Assembly (NCBI GenBank): GCA_038325105.1
Contig: JBBQIR010000058.1
Location: 1-15,078, forward strand
Source: WSXY01 sp038325105
GTDB taxonomy: Bacteria; Actinomycetota; Coriobacteriia; Anaerosomatales; Anaerosomataceae
Direction: 5' to 3'
DNA: 15,078 bases
Shown: positions 6,916-14,194 of the stretch, in pieces
How the letters are laid out: every line of letters begins with the position of its first letter
How positions within the stretch are numbered: the first letter of the stretch is position 1
The notes under the pieces: generated by a model
Database searches by the model: none
The model's input: only the letters and a program-made list of their open reading frames with translations
What the model was told of the DNA's origin: nothing
Made by a program: the position numbers and the translations under genes

Positions 6916-8220
6916 GTGTTCCAGCCAGATTTCGAGGCTATGCCTCGTGCGGATCTCGAGGTGCTCCAACTCGAGCGCCTGCAGTCGACTCTTAGGCGAG
7001 TGTACGAGAATGTACCCACGTACCGCGCGAAGTTCGACGTTGCAGGCATACGACCGGATATGATCGAGTCGCTTGCAGACCTCACGCGAGTGCCGTTCAC
7101 CGTGAAGGACGACCTTCGCGCCGCCTACCCATACAAGATGTTCGCCGCACCGATGCGTGACATCGTGCGCGTGCACTCATCCTCGGGCACAACGGGCCAG
7201 ATCACGGTTGTCGGCTACACGCGTGGCGACATCGACCGCTGGGGCGACCTGATGGCTCGGACCCTTGCGTGTGCCGGGGCTACGCCGGACGACGTAGTGC
7301 AGGTCAGCTACGGGTACGGGCTGTTCACGGGCGGACTCGGTGTCCACTACGGTTCCGAGCGGCTCGGGTGCGTCACCATTCCGATTTCCGGCGGTAATAC
7401 GAAACGCCAGGTGCAGGTCATGAAGGACTTCGGCGTGACCGTGCTTGCTGCGACGCCGTCATACGCGCTCCTGCTGGGCGAGACCGCGCTCGAGATGGGC
7501 ATAGATCCTCGCGATCTGCCGCTCAGGGCCGGTGTGTTTGGTGCGGAGCCCTGGAGCGAGAACATGCGGACGCAGCTTGAGGAGACACTCGGTGTGCTCG
7601 CGATCGATATCTACGGACTTTCAGAGGTGCTTGGTCCCGGCGTGGCGGCGGAGTGCCAGGAGAAGCACGGTTTACACGTGAACGAGGACCATTTCATCGT
7701 CGAGATCGTCGACCCCGATACGTTTGCGCCGGTGCCCGACGGTGAGATGGGCGAAGTCGTCTTCACCACGATTACCAAAGAGGGCATTCCGGTCATCCGG
7801 TACCGTACGCGCGATATCTCCCGCATCATTCCGGGACCGTGCGCGTGTGGCCGCACGTTCCGACGCATCCAGCGCGTGAGCGGGCGGACCGATGACATGC
7901 TGATCATTCGGGGCGTCAACGTATTCCCGAGCCAGATCGAACAGGTTCTCACCGGAATACCGGGTGTTGCACCGCACTACCAGGTTGTTCTCAAGAAGCG
8001 CGGATCGCTCGACCACGTCGAGGTGCACGTCGAAGTCGGCTCCGATTTCGCGTTCGATGAGATCAAGGCGCTCGAAACGTTGCGCCGGCGGGTGAGTTCG
8101 GAAATCGCATCGGTGCTCGCTATCTCCATCGACGTCAAGCTTGTGGAACCGAAGTCCATTCAGCGTAGCGAGGGTAAGGCTAAGCGTGTCCTCGATCTAC
8201 GCAACGAGGGGAGCGTGTAG
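6916..8220 (+). CDS. paaK: phenylacetate-CoA ligase family enzyme (PaaK-like)
   Basis: This 434-residue cytoplasmic enzyme belongs to the adenylate-forming superfamily and is full length for PaaK. It is expected to activate phenylacetate or a related arylacetate with ATP and coenzyme A. Visible motifs in order are the ATP loop SSSGTTGQ (88-95), YGLSE (233-237), YRTRD (296-300), a CACGRT element just after it, GRTDDM (323-328) and the C-terminal EGKAKR with Lys421/Lys423, which supply the catalytic lysine. GTG 6916 is chosen because AAAGGGGG (6903-6910) precedes it at good spacing. It lies 40 bases after the VanW gene with no visible promoter. Pairing with a downstream ACT protein is a known arrangement in anaerobes that degrade aromatic amino acids through indolepyruvate:ferredoxin oxidoreductase. 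The true aryl substrate cannot be read from the sequence. Confidence 0.9.
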   Translation: MFQPDFEAMPRADLEVLQLERLQSTLRRVYENVPTYRAKFDVAGIRPDMIESLADLTRVPFTVKDDLRAAYPYKMFAAPMRDIVRVHSSSGTTGQITVVGYTRGDIDRWGDLMARTLACAGATPDDVVQVSYGYGLFTGGLGVHYGSERLGCVTIPISGGNTKRQVQVMKDFGVTVLAATPSYALLLGETALEMGIDPRDLPLRAGVFGAEPWSENMRTQLEETLGVLAIDIYGLSEVLGPGVAAECQEKHGLHVNEDHFIVEIVDPDTFAPVPDGEMGEVVFTTITKEGIPVIRYRTRDISRIIPGPCACGRTFRRIQRVSGRTDDMLIIRGVNVFPSQIEQVLTGIPGVAPHYQVVLKKRGSLDHVEVHVEVGSDFAFDEIKALETLRRRVSSEIASVLAISIDVKLVEPKSIQRSEGKAKRVLDLRNEGSV

Positions 8221-8223
8221 GCG

Positions 8224-8655
8224 ATGGTCGAGCAGGTCTCAGTCTTCCTTGAGAACAAGTCGGGCCGCCTGGCGGAACTCACGCGGGCCCTCGGTGATGC
8301 GGGCGTCAACATGCGCGCACTCATGGTGGCCGACACGGCGGAATTCGGCGTCGTGAGATTAATCTGCGATCGGCCGCGTGCGGCGGTGCAGGTGCTGGAG
8401 CGTGCGGGGTTTGGGGCGTCAATCACTGAGGTCATCGCGGTTGCGGTCCCGGACCGCCCAGGCGGTCTTGCAGACGTGCTCGAGGTTCTGGGTGCACGCG
8501 GCCTCAACGTTGAGTACGCGTACTGTTTTGTGGAACCAAGCGGGAATGCAGCCGTTGATATCTTCCGCGTCGATGACCCGACAGCCGCACGCATCGCATT
8601 GACCGAGGCCAGAATCGTCGTGGTCGACCCGTCGGAGATCTACGTCGCGGACTGA
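8224..8655 (+). CDS. tandem ACT-domain protein, probable amino acid sensor
   Basis: The 143-residue protein is two ACT domains (about 4-67 and 71-140) with no attached enzyme domain. The first begins VEQVSVFLENKSGRLAELTRA and the second VIAVAVPDRPGGLADVLEVL; both show the glycine-containing turn before the first helix that usually binds an amino acid at a dimer interface. It starts 3 bases after paaK, with a GAGGGG ribosome binding site (8208-8213) inside the paaK end, so the two are co-expressed. It probably senses an aromatic or branched-chain amino acid and tunes the ligase or its pathway; that link is inferred from the neighbourhood. Its stop codon is only 3 bases from the stop of the convergent gene. 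Confidence 0.85.
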   Translation: MVEQVSVFLENKSGRLAELTRALGDAGVNMRALMVADTAEFGVVRLICDRPRAAVQVLERAGFGASITEVIAVAVPDRPGGLADVLEVLGARGLNVEYAYCFVEPSGNAAVDIFRVDDPTAARIALTEARIVVVDPSEIYVAD

Positions 8656-8657
8656 AT

Positions 8658-8683
8658 CTCAGGCGGTTGTTGTCTCGCCCGAG
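8658..8683 (-). terminator. possible hairpin at the end of the minus-strand operon
   Basis: Read on the minus strand, CTCGGGCG and CGCCTGAG form an 8-bp stem with one G-U pair and a 10-base loop. It overlaps the last codons and stop of the GGDEF-like gene. No T run follows and on the plus strand the G-U becomes an A-C mismatch, so any termination effect would favour the minus strand. The call is weak. Confidence 0.25.
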
Positions 8684-9495
8684 CCGCACACGTCATCAAG
8701 ACGTTCCTCGACACCAGGGTCGAGCGAGCGAGCGAGGTCGCAGATGGCCGCCGCGTCACCGGGAACGGCGAGCGGTGTCGCAGTGATGGACTCGTCGAGC
8801 GCACCGACAAGGTCGCGGACTCCGCTGCGAATCCTGTCGCTGGCCACCGCAGCGCCTGTGCCGGGAGTCTGCGGGAAAATGACGAGGAATCGGCCGTCAC
8901 CGAGATAGCCGACATCATCGACAAGACGGATGTCGTTGCGGATGTGGTTGGCGACGCTCCGCAGGAGCGTCCTCTGGCGCGACGGACGCAGGTCAGCGAA
9001 CAGGCCGGGCGTCAGGCTCACCACAGCGATTGAGAACGGGACCTGGTAACGCTGGAACTGCCCGAGACCGTTCTTAAGCGTCGCGCTGCAGTACCGGCGG
9101 TTGTAGACCTGGGTGGTGTCATCGAGCATCGTGGAGCCCTCGAGCTGCGCCACGATGTACTTCACGCGTCCGAAGATCTCCCCGCCAACGATGCCGACTA
9201 GCGCGTAGATGATCACGCGTGTCGCGATCATTGCGAGGATGTTCTTCGTCAGGCCCTGCTCGTTCAGGAGCGGAATCCGCGTGATCACGTAGACCAGGGT
9301 TGCTGCGAAAGCGGCGACCGATCCACCGTCGCGGCCCCAGTGCACCGCCGCTGCCAGAACAACGAGTATGAGAAACTGCCCGACGCCCTCCACCCAGTAT
9401 CCTGCGCTGAGAACAGGTGGTCCAAGGAGGAGACTCCCGAGAATAACAACAGCCCCGAGCAAGATCATCAGGGTTTCGAATCGAGAGTACTTCAC
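8659..9495 (-). CDS. membrane protein with degenerate GGDEF domain
   Basis: The 278-residue protein has four hydrophobic helices (about 7-26, 37-53, 57-76, 86-107) followed by a cytoplasmic domain that aligns by eye with diguanylate cyclases. DDTTQVYNRRY (125-135) matches the D-LTGLYNRRY entry motif. The signature loop reads GDGRF at 199-203 (8887-8901) instead of GGDEF, and the usual metal-binding DID-FK segment is replaced by VSLTPGLFADL (159-169). It is therefore unlikely to make cyclic di-GMP and may be a structural, ligand-binding or signalling relic. GTG 9495 is chosen for the strong AAGGAGGA site 6 bases upstream; the longer frame to 9618 lies within the pilin gene and looks non-coding. 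The pilin gene ends 41 bases upstream on the same strand, so the two probably form one operon. Confidence 0.75.
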   Translation of the reverse strand: MKYSRFETLMILLGAVVILGSLLLGPPVLSAGYWVEGVGQFLILVVLAAAVHWGRDGGSVAAFAATLVYVITRIPLLNEQGLTKNILAMIATRVIIYALVGIVGGEIFGRVKYIVAQLEGSTMLDDTTQVYNRRYCSATLKNGLGQFQRYQVPFSIAVVSLTPGLFADLRPSRQRTLLRSVANHIRNDIRLVDDVGYLGDGRFLVIFPQTPGTGAAVASDRIRSGVRDLVGALDESITATPLAVPGDAAAICDLARSLDPGVEERLDDVCGSGETTTA

Positions 9496-9536
9496 AGAGG
9501 CTCCTCCTTGCAGGGTACGACGGTTGGCTGGGATTC

Positions 9537-9899
9537 CTACTGGAACACGTGATCTGGGCACATGATGGAGTCGCTTGGGGCGTCGAAGTACAGAGCGGCA
9601 TGGCCGGGCGCCGGGCACACGCTGATGACGTTCCAGGTGGTCGCGTAGCCTTCCAGATCGTCGATCGTGAACGTGGGCGGGATCGAACCGCGTTCGCTCC
9701 TGTACACCTCGAGTGCGCCGTTGAGCGTACGCTGATTCGACAGGCAGGCCGCCTCAGCCGCGCGCGTGGTAAGGGCGCCATATGAAACAACTGCTACAAG
9801 CGCGAGGATACCGATAATGAGAACGACGACCATGAGCTCGACGAGCGTGAAGCCGACGTCGTCCTCTCGCTGCCTGCGGTCTCTCTGGAAAATGTGCAC
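9537..9899 (-). CDS. type IV pilin-like protein (prepilin)
   Basis: The 120-residue precursor has a charged leader, MHIFQRDRRQREDDVG, then the type III signal: cleavage after Gly16, mature Phe1 and Glu5 (FTLVE), and a hydrophobic helix ending near LVAVVSYG. A prepilin peptidase would cut and methylate it. The mature part (104 residues) continues ACLSNQRTLNGALEVY and carries two later cysteines (VCPAP and MCPDH), a pattern common in major pilins or pseudopilins of Gram-positive and related bacteria. GTG 9899 is preferred because a GGGGGA site lies just upstream; TTG at 9917 would give a 22-residue leader with no clear site. No pilus assembly ATPase, platform protein or peptidase gene is in the window. 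It could build a pilus, a secretion pseudopilus or a DNA-uptake fibre. Confidence 0.85.
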   Translation of the reverse strand: MHIFQRDRRQREDDVGFTLVELMVVVLIIGILALVAVVSYGALTTRAAEAACLSNQRTLNGALEVYRSERGSIPPTFTIDDLEGYATTWNVISVCPAPGHAALYFDAPSDSIMCPDHVFQ

Positions 9900-9937
9900 G
9901 TGGTCCCCCGGTTCCAACGTGAGCTGGATTTCCGATA

Positions 9938-9943
9938 AGTATA
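9938..9943 (-). promoter_or_regulatory. -10 box (TATACT) of the pilin operon
   Basis: On the minus strand TATACT lies 38 bases before the GTG start, giving a leader of about 30 bases. The -35 position falls near 9961-9966 and is poor (CTGGCT), which may mean an activator is used. The left arm of a spaced inverted repeat (9961-9969) coincides with that position. Confidence 0.45.
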
Positions 9944-9960
9944 GTCAATCGAGCATCGTG

Positions 9961-10043
9961 AGCCAGTCTCGCCACTAACGTATTCTCGGCATCTGCGCCT
10001 GTGGGCATAAGCGCCGTCCACGTTCTACAATGTCAGACTGGCT
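9961..10043. repeat. 9-bp inverted repeat across the divergent promoters
   Basis: AGCCAGTCT (9961-9969) and AGACTGGCT (10035-10043) are perfect inverted copies 65 bases apart. The left arm covers the -35 position of the pilin promoter and the right arm covers the predicted transcription start of the carboxypeptidase gene. The rest of the 170-base intergenic region between the two start codons shows no open frame or riboswitch-like structure that I can recognise. Confidence 0.45.
10002..10031 (+). promoter_or_regulatory. promoter of the carboxypeptidase-gcv operon
   Basis: TGGGCA (10002-10007, 4 of 6 matches to the -35 consensus) and TACAAT (10026-10031, 5 of 6 to the -10) are separated by 18 bases. 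Transcription would start near 10038, about 17 bases before the CAGGAG ribosome binding site. TATCAT at 10043-10048 is an alternative -10, but has no usable -35. Confidence 0.5.
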
Positions 10044-10069
10044 ATCATCGACACTCAGGAGCCCGGCGT

Positions 10070-11317
10070 ATGACCGACACACGCACGCATATACGCTTGG
10101 CACGCACCTTCGCGCTCATGCTCGTGGCCACCCTGGTCATCCCCTCGGCCGCCGCTGGCGACATCCGACCGACGGACGTTCTCGGCGAAGTGGCCGTCTC
10201 GTCGACTGCCGGACTGGAGAAGATCGCGCCCGATGTGACGCTACCGTCAGGCATCCTCGAGACCTCGGACGGCGAGGTGCTGTGGGCTCGTGACGGCGAT
10301 GCTGAGCGCGCTATGGCAAGCACGACGAAGGTCATGACCGCGATCGTCGTACTCGACAGCGAGTTGGATCTCGAGAAGATCGTGACCGTGCCGCCCGAAG
10401 CCACGAAAGTGGGGGAGTCGGGCGTCGGGCTCACCACAGGGCAGGAACTCACGATCCGGCAGTTGCTCGAGGCTATGCTCGTCCATTCGGGTAACGATGC
10501 TGCTTTCACCCTCGCCATTCGCACCTCGGGCACACTCGAGGCCTTCGTTGCGGCCATGAACGAAAAGGCCGAGGAACTCAGTCTTCTGCACTCGCACTTC
10601 ACGAACCCGCACGGGCTCGATGAGCCCGGTCACCACACGTCCGCCGCCGATCTCGCGACCATGGCGCGATACGCCATGGGCAACGACGACTTCCGCGACA
10701 TGGTCGGTCAGACAGAGGTACGAATCCCAACCGCTTCCGGCTCGAGGAAGTTCGACGCCAGCAACCTGCTCATTGGGTCGTTCACCGGTGCGACCGGCGT
10801 CAAGACCGGCTGGACAAGCGACGCCGGCTACTGCCTTGTAGCATCCGCCGAGCGGGGCGGCATCGAGCTCTTTGCGGTGATTCTCGGCACCAAGTCCGAG
10901 GGCGCACGGTTCGTTCAGGCCAAACGACTGCTCGAATGGGGCTTCAGGCACTACACCATCAAGCAGGTCACGAGCGCCGAGGAGACCGCAGCCCTTGTTG
11001 CCGTCACGGACTATCTGGACAGAACCGTAACCGCCGTCGTCGCTGAGTCGACATCGACACCGGTGTACGATGTCCGGGGCGAGATCACGCTCAAAGCTGA
11101 TGTGACCGAGGCGCTCGCCGCTCCGATAGCCCAGGGGCAGCGGCTCGGAACGCTCACCGTCGAGCAAGGAGGACGCCTGTTGGCGCAGGTGCCAATCGTG
11201 GCTGCCGAGGGTGTTGCAGCACCGACCTTCTGGGAGGGTCTGAAGATAGGCGTGACCCGACTGTGGAGGAAGATGTTCGGCGGAGAACTCCAGGCTGCGC
11301 CTGTCACACTGATGTGA
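10070..11317 (+). CDS. D-alanyl-D-alanine carboxypeptidase (PBP5/DacF-like)
   Basis: The 415-residue protein trims the terminal D-alanine from peptidoglycan stem peptides outside the membrane. It has a signal peptide (hydrophobic core about 13-25, likely cleavage after an Ala-rich PSAAA segment) and the complete penicillin-binding active site: S84-T-T-K87 with the catalytic serine, S140-G-N142, and K245-T-G. A PBP5-type beta-rich C-terminal domain follows (about 310-385). The end, FWEGLKIGVTRLWRKMF, looks like the amphipathic helix that tethers these enzymes to the membrane. Start 10070 is chosen for CAGGAG at 10055-10060 and the signal peptide directly after it. It is divergent from the pilin operon and ends only 22 bases before gcvT, so it may be the first gene of the glycine cleavage operon. 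Confidence 0.9.
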   Translation: MTDTRTHIRLARTFALMLVATLVIPSAAAGDIRPTDVLGEVAVSSTAGLEKIAPDVTLPSGILETSDGEVLWARDGDAERAMASTTKVMTAIVVLDSELDLEKIVTVPPEATKVGESGVGLTTGQELTIRQLLEAMLVHSGNDAAFTLAIRTSGTLEAFVAAMNEKAEELSLLHSHFTNPHGLDEPGHHTSAADLATMARYAMGNDDFRDMVGQTEVRIPTASGSRKFDASNLLIGSFTGATGVKTGWTSDAGYCLVASAERGGIELFAVILGTKSEGARFVQAKRLLEWGFRHYTIKQVTSAEETAALVAVTDYLDRTVTAVVAESTSTPVYDVRGEITLKADVTEALAAPIAQGQRLGTLTVEQGGRLLAQVPIVAAEGVAAPTFWEGLKIGVTRLWRKMFGGELQAAPVTLM

Positions 11318-11339
11318 CTTGCAGATCGAAGGGATGACG

Positions 11340-12449
11340 ATGACGGACGAAATGCTGCACACGCCTCTGTACGAAGAACACCTGGCACTCGGGGCTCGCG
11401 TCGTCCCGTTTGCGGGTTGGGCGATGCCGGTTCAGTACGCGGGGATCATCGAGGAACACAAAGCCGTACGGTCCTCGGCGGGTGTGTTCGATGTGTGCCA
11501 CATGGCCGAGTTCCGCTTCTTCGGGCTCGATGCGCTCGAGGGGCTTCAGGCGATCGTGACCAACGACCTCGAGAAGATCGCCGAGATCGGCTCGGCACTC
11601 TACACGGTCATGTGTGATGAAGACGGCGGCATCATCGACGATCTCATCGTGTACCACACCGGAGATATCGAGTACCTCATCATCGCGAATGCATCGAACC
11701 GCCAGACCGACTGGGACTGGATCACCGGGCATCTGCCGGAGACCGTCGAGGCTGTCGACGAGTCTGATCGCACCGGGCTCATCGCGTTTCAAGGACCCAA
11801 AGCGATCGACATCATCACCGAGCTGGCCGGCGTTGGCTTTGAGGTACCGGAGCGTTTCCACATCGCCGAGGCCGTGCTCGGGGGCGACATCCCGGTGCTC
11901 CTCGCTCGCACGGGTTACACAGGCGAGGATGGCGTGGAGATTCTCTGCCACGAGGGCCACGCCGTCGCAATCTGGCGCCTTCTGCTGTCATTCGCCGAGG
12001 TAACGCCTTGCGGACTCGGTGCACGCGACACGCTGCGGCTTGAGATGGGGTACCCGCTCTACGGCAGCGACATGGACCGCGGCGTCGACCCGATTTCGGC
12101 CGGACTTGGCTGGGTTGTGCCGAAATCGAAGTCCGGTTTCATCGGCGCGGAGGCCATCGCGCGTATCCGCGAACGGGGGGTCGAGCGTACACTCGTCGGC
12201 CTCGTTGTGTCTGAAGGGGTGCCGCGTCACGAGTACCCGGTGTTGCACGGAGGAACAGAGGTCGGTAAGGTGGCAAGCGGCACGTTCTCGCCGACGCTCG
12301 GCCACGGTATCGCTACGGCGTATGTCCCCGTGGACCTGAGCGCGCCGGGAACGGAACTTGTCATCGCGATACGCAAGAAGGAAGTCGTCGCGACAGTCGT
12401 TCGGCCGCCGTTTGTGAAAGAGACGTCGCTGAGCGCGCACACGTCGTAG
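11340..12449 (+). CDS. gcvT: glycine cleavage system T protein (aminomethyltransferase)
   Basis: This 369-residue enzyme takes the aminomethyl group from lipoylated GcvH, releases ammonia and passes the carbon to tetrahydrofolate. Family landmarks are the N-terminal LYEEHLALGARVVPFAGW, GGIIDDLIVYH with Asp100/Asp101 (the position of the catalytic Asp101 of E. coli GcvT), and GARDTLRLEMG with YPLYGSDMD in the second half. The C-terminal barrel segment (GTFSPTLGHGIATAYV) is complete, so the protein is full length. ATG 11340 is chosen because GAAGGG (11328-11333) is well placed for it; in-frame ATG 11334 and TTG 11319 are possible but poorly spaced. It is first in the gcvT-gcvH-gcvPA-gcvPB order and has no separate promoter visible. 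Confidence 0.95.
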   Translation: MTDEMLHTPLYEEHLALGARVVPFAGWAMPVQYAGIIEEHKAVRSSAGVFDVCHMAEFRFFGLDALEGLQAIVTNDLEKIAEIGSALYTVMCDEDGGIIDDLIVYHTGDIEYLIIANASNRQTDWDWITGHLPETVEAVDESDRTGLIAFQGPKAIDIITELAGVGFEVPERFHIAEAVLGGDIPVLLARTGYTGEDGVEILCHEGHAVAIWRLLLSFAEVTPCGLGARDTLRLEMGYPLYGSDMDRGVDPISAGLGWVVPKSKSGFIGAEAIARIRERGVERTLVGLVVSEGVPRHEYPVLHGGTEVGKVASGTFSPTLGHGIATAYVPVDLSAPGTELVIAIRKKEVVATVVRPPFVKETSLSAHTS

Positions 12450-12477
12450 CCCGAGACTCGAGAGGAGCGCTACCCGC

Positions 12478-12861
12478 ATGTATCCCAAGGACCTGAAGTA
12501 CGACACCGAGCACGAGTGGGTCAAAGTCGATGGCGACACCGCCACCATCGGTATCAGCGATTTCGCACAGGACCAACTTGGCGAGGTCGTGTACGTCGAC
12601 CTGCCCGCCGTTGGTGACGAGATCATCGCCGGAGAGAGCTTTGGGGAAGTCGAGTCTGTGAAGTCCGTGTCGGAGCTCGTCTCGCCGCTTTCCGGTGACA
12701 TCGTCGAGGTCAACGAGACGCTCGGGGACGCCCCCGAGACGGTCAACGAGGACTGCTATGGTGACGGCTGGATGATCAAGATCAAGATGGCGGATCCCGC
12801 ACAGACCGACGACCTCATGAGCTCGGACGAGTACGAGGCCTTCATCACTGAGGAAGCCTGA
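12478..12861 (+). CDS. gcvH: glycine cleavage system H protein (lipoyl carrier)
   Basis: The 127-residue protein is the shuttle of the glycine cleavage complex: its lipoyl arm carries the aminomethyl group from the P to the T protein and is then reoxidised by lipoamide dehydrogenase. The lipoylated residue is Lys62 in ESVKSVSEL. Typical surrounding segments are YDTEHEWVKVDGD, TIGISDFAQDQLGEVVYVDLP and the C-terminal GDGWMIKIK. The start at 12478 follows AGAGGAG (12461-12467). It is separated from gcvT by 28 bases and from gcvPA by 4. Free lipoate or an attaching enzyme must be supplied elsewhere. Confidence 0.97.
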   Translation: MYPKDLKYDTEHEWVKVDGDTATIGISDFAQDQLGEVVYVDLPAVGDEIIAGESFGEVESVKSVSELVSPLSGDIVEVNETLGDAPETVNEDCYGDGWMIKIKMADPAQTDDLMSSDEYEAFITEEA

Positions 12862-12865
12862 CGCG

Positions 12866-14194
12866 ATGCGGTTTGTGCCCATCACCTGCGAGCAGCGAGA
12901 GGCGATGCTGCGAGCGGTCGGCGCGCGCTCGGTAGACGATCTGTTCGACGTCATTCCGCCCGAGGTACGACTGTCGCGCGATCTTGCATTGCCTCCGGGC
13001 ATGAGCGAGATCGAGCTCGCCGCCCACCTGCAAGAGTTTGCCGATGAGAACGAAACACGGCTCGTCTCGTTCCTCGGTGGTGGGTGTTACGACCACTACG
13101 TGCCGGCGATCGTTGACGCGGTGGTGAGCAAGCCGGCGTTCTTCACGGCGTACACGCCGTACCAGCCCGAGGTTAGCCAGGGCACGCTCCAGGCCATCTA
13201 CGAGTATCAGTCGATGGTGTGCGCCCTCACGGGCATGGAAGTCGCCAACGCATCGATGTACGACGGCGCCACCGCGTTCGCGGAAGCGGCCCTTATGGCT
13301 GCCCGCGTAACGAAGCGCAGCCGCGTCGTTGTGAGCGCCGCGGTGCATCCCGAGTGGCGCGAGGTCCTTGCCACGTATGCCGAGTCAGGCATGATTGAAG
13401 TCGTCACGTGTCCCGCGAGCGACGGTGTGACCGACACGGACGCGCTTGCGGCGCTCGCACCTGAAGCCGCAGCCGTGCTCGTCGCGTCCCCGACGTTCTT
13501 CGGGTGCATCGAGGACGTGCCTGCGATCGCTGAGATCGCGCATGCGAACGGCGGCCTTCTTGTGGTGGCCGCAAACCCTGTTCTGCTCGGCGTGATGGAG
13601 TCGCCCGGAGCGCTCGGTGCCGACATCGTCGTGGCGGAGGGGCAGCCGTTCGGTAGCACCATGTCGTTCGGCGGACCCGGATTCGGGCTGTTCGCGAGCA
13701 CGTCGTCGCTCATTCGCCAGATGCCGGGGCGAATCGTCGGCAAGACGCTTGATGTCGACGGGCGCACCGGATACGTCCTCACCATGCAGACGCGCGAGCA
13801 GCACATCCGGCGCGAGAAGGCGACGTCGAACATCTGCTCGAATCAGGCGCTCAACGCGCTTGCGGCGAGCGTGTATCTCGCTGCCGTCGGCGCCGAGGGA
13901 CTCGCCGGTATCAGCAGTGCGTGCATCGCGAAGGCGCACTACCTGCACGACGCCCTCATCGGTACGGGCGTCTTCAGCGCCGCCAATGAGACCCCGTTCG
14001 GCAACGAGTTCGCGCTCCGCTACGACGGCGATGTCGCAGCGATGCAGTCGCGACTTCTCGAGCGCGGGTTTCTCGCGGGGCTCGACCTCGGCCGTTTTGC
14101 CGATGAGTTCTCGGGAACCGTGCTGTTCGCAGTGACCGAGAAGCGTACGCGTGCCCAGATGGACCGGTTCGTGGGGGAGGTGGTGTCGCTGTGA
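12866..14194 (+). CDS. gcvPA: glycine dehydrogenase (decarboxylating) subunit 1
   Basis: The 442-residue protein is the N-terminal half of the P protein, which in many anaerobic and Gram-positive bacteria is split into two subunits. Together with GcvPB it decarboxylates glycine and loads the remaining aminomethyl group on GcvH. Family features are SFLGGGCYDHYVPAIVD, YTPYQPEVSQGTLQ, EYQSM (113-117) and NASMYDGATA (128-137), followed by GGPGFGLFA and the REQHIRREKATSNICSNQ region. This subunit lacks the PLP-binding lysine, as expected. It starts 4 bases after gcvH, with AGGAAG upstream, and its TGA overlaps the GTG of gcvPB, so the two subunits are translationally coupled for equal production. 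Confidence 0.95.
   Translation: MRFVPITCEQREAMLRAVGARSVDDLFDVIPPEVRLSRDLALPPGMSEIELAAHLQEFADENETRLVSFLGGGCYDHYVPAIVDAVVSKPAFFTAYTPYQPEVSQGTLQAIYEYQSMVCALTGMEVANASMYDGATAFAEAALMAARVTKRSRVVVSAAVHPEWREVLATYAESGMIEVVTCPASDGVTDTDALAALAPEAAAVLVASPTFFGCIEDVPAIAEIAHANGGLLVVAANPVLLGVMESPGALGADIVVAEGQPFGSTMSFGGPGFGLFASTSSLIRQMPGRIVGKTLDVDGRTGYVLTMQTREQHIRREKATSNICSNQALNALAASVYLAAVGAEGLAGISSACIAKAHYLHDALIGTGVFSAANETPFGNEFALRYDGDVAAMQSRLLERGFLAGLDLGRFADEFSGTVLFAVTEKRTRAQMDRFVGEVVSL

Noticed and set aside
9900..10069. Glycine riboswitch ahead of the carboxypeptidase-gcv operon
   Set aside because: The region is short, I see no paired aptamer-like structure in it, and no similar leader lies before gcvT. 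A covariance-model search would settle it.
10247..11362. A 371-codon minus-strand open frame opposite the carboxypeptidase gene
   Set aside because: The plus strand carries an intact signal peptide and all three penicillin-binding motifs; the antisense peptide is Cys/Arg/Gly-rich without any family resemblance.
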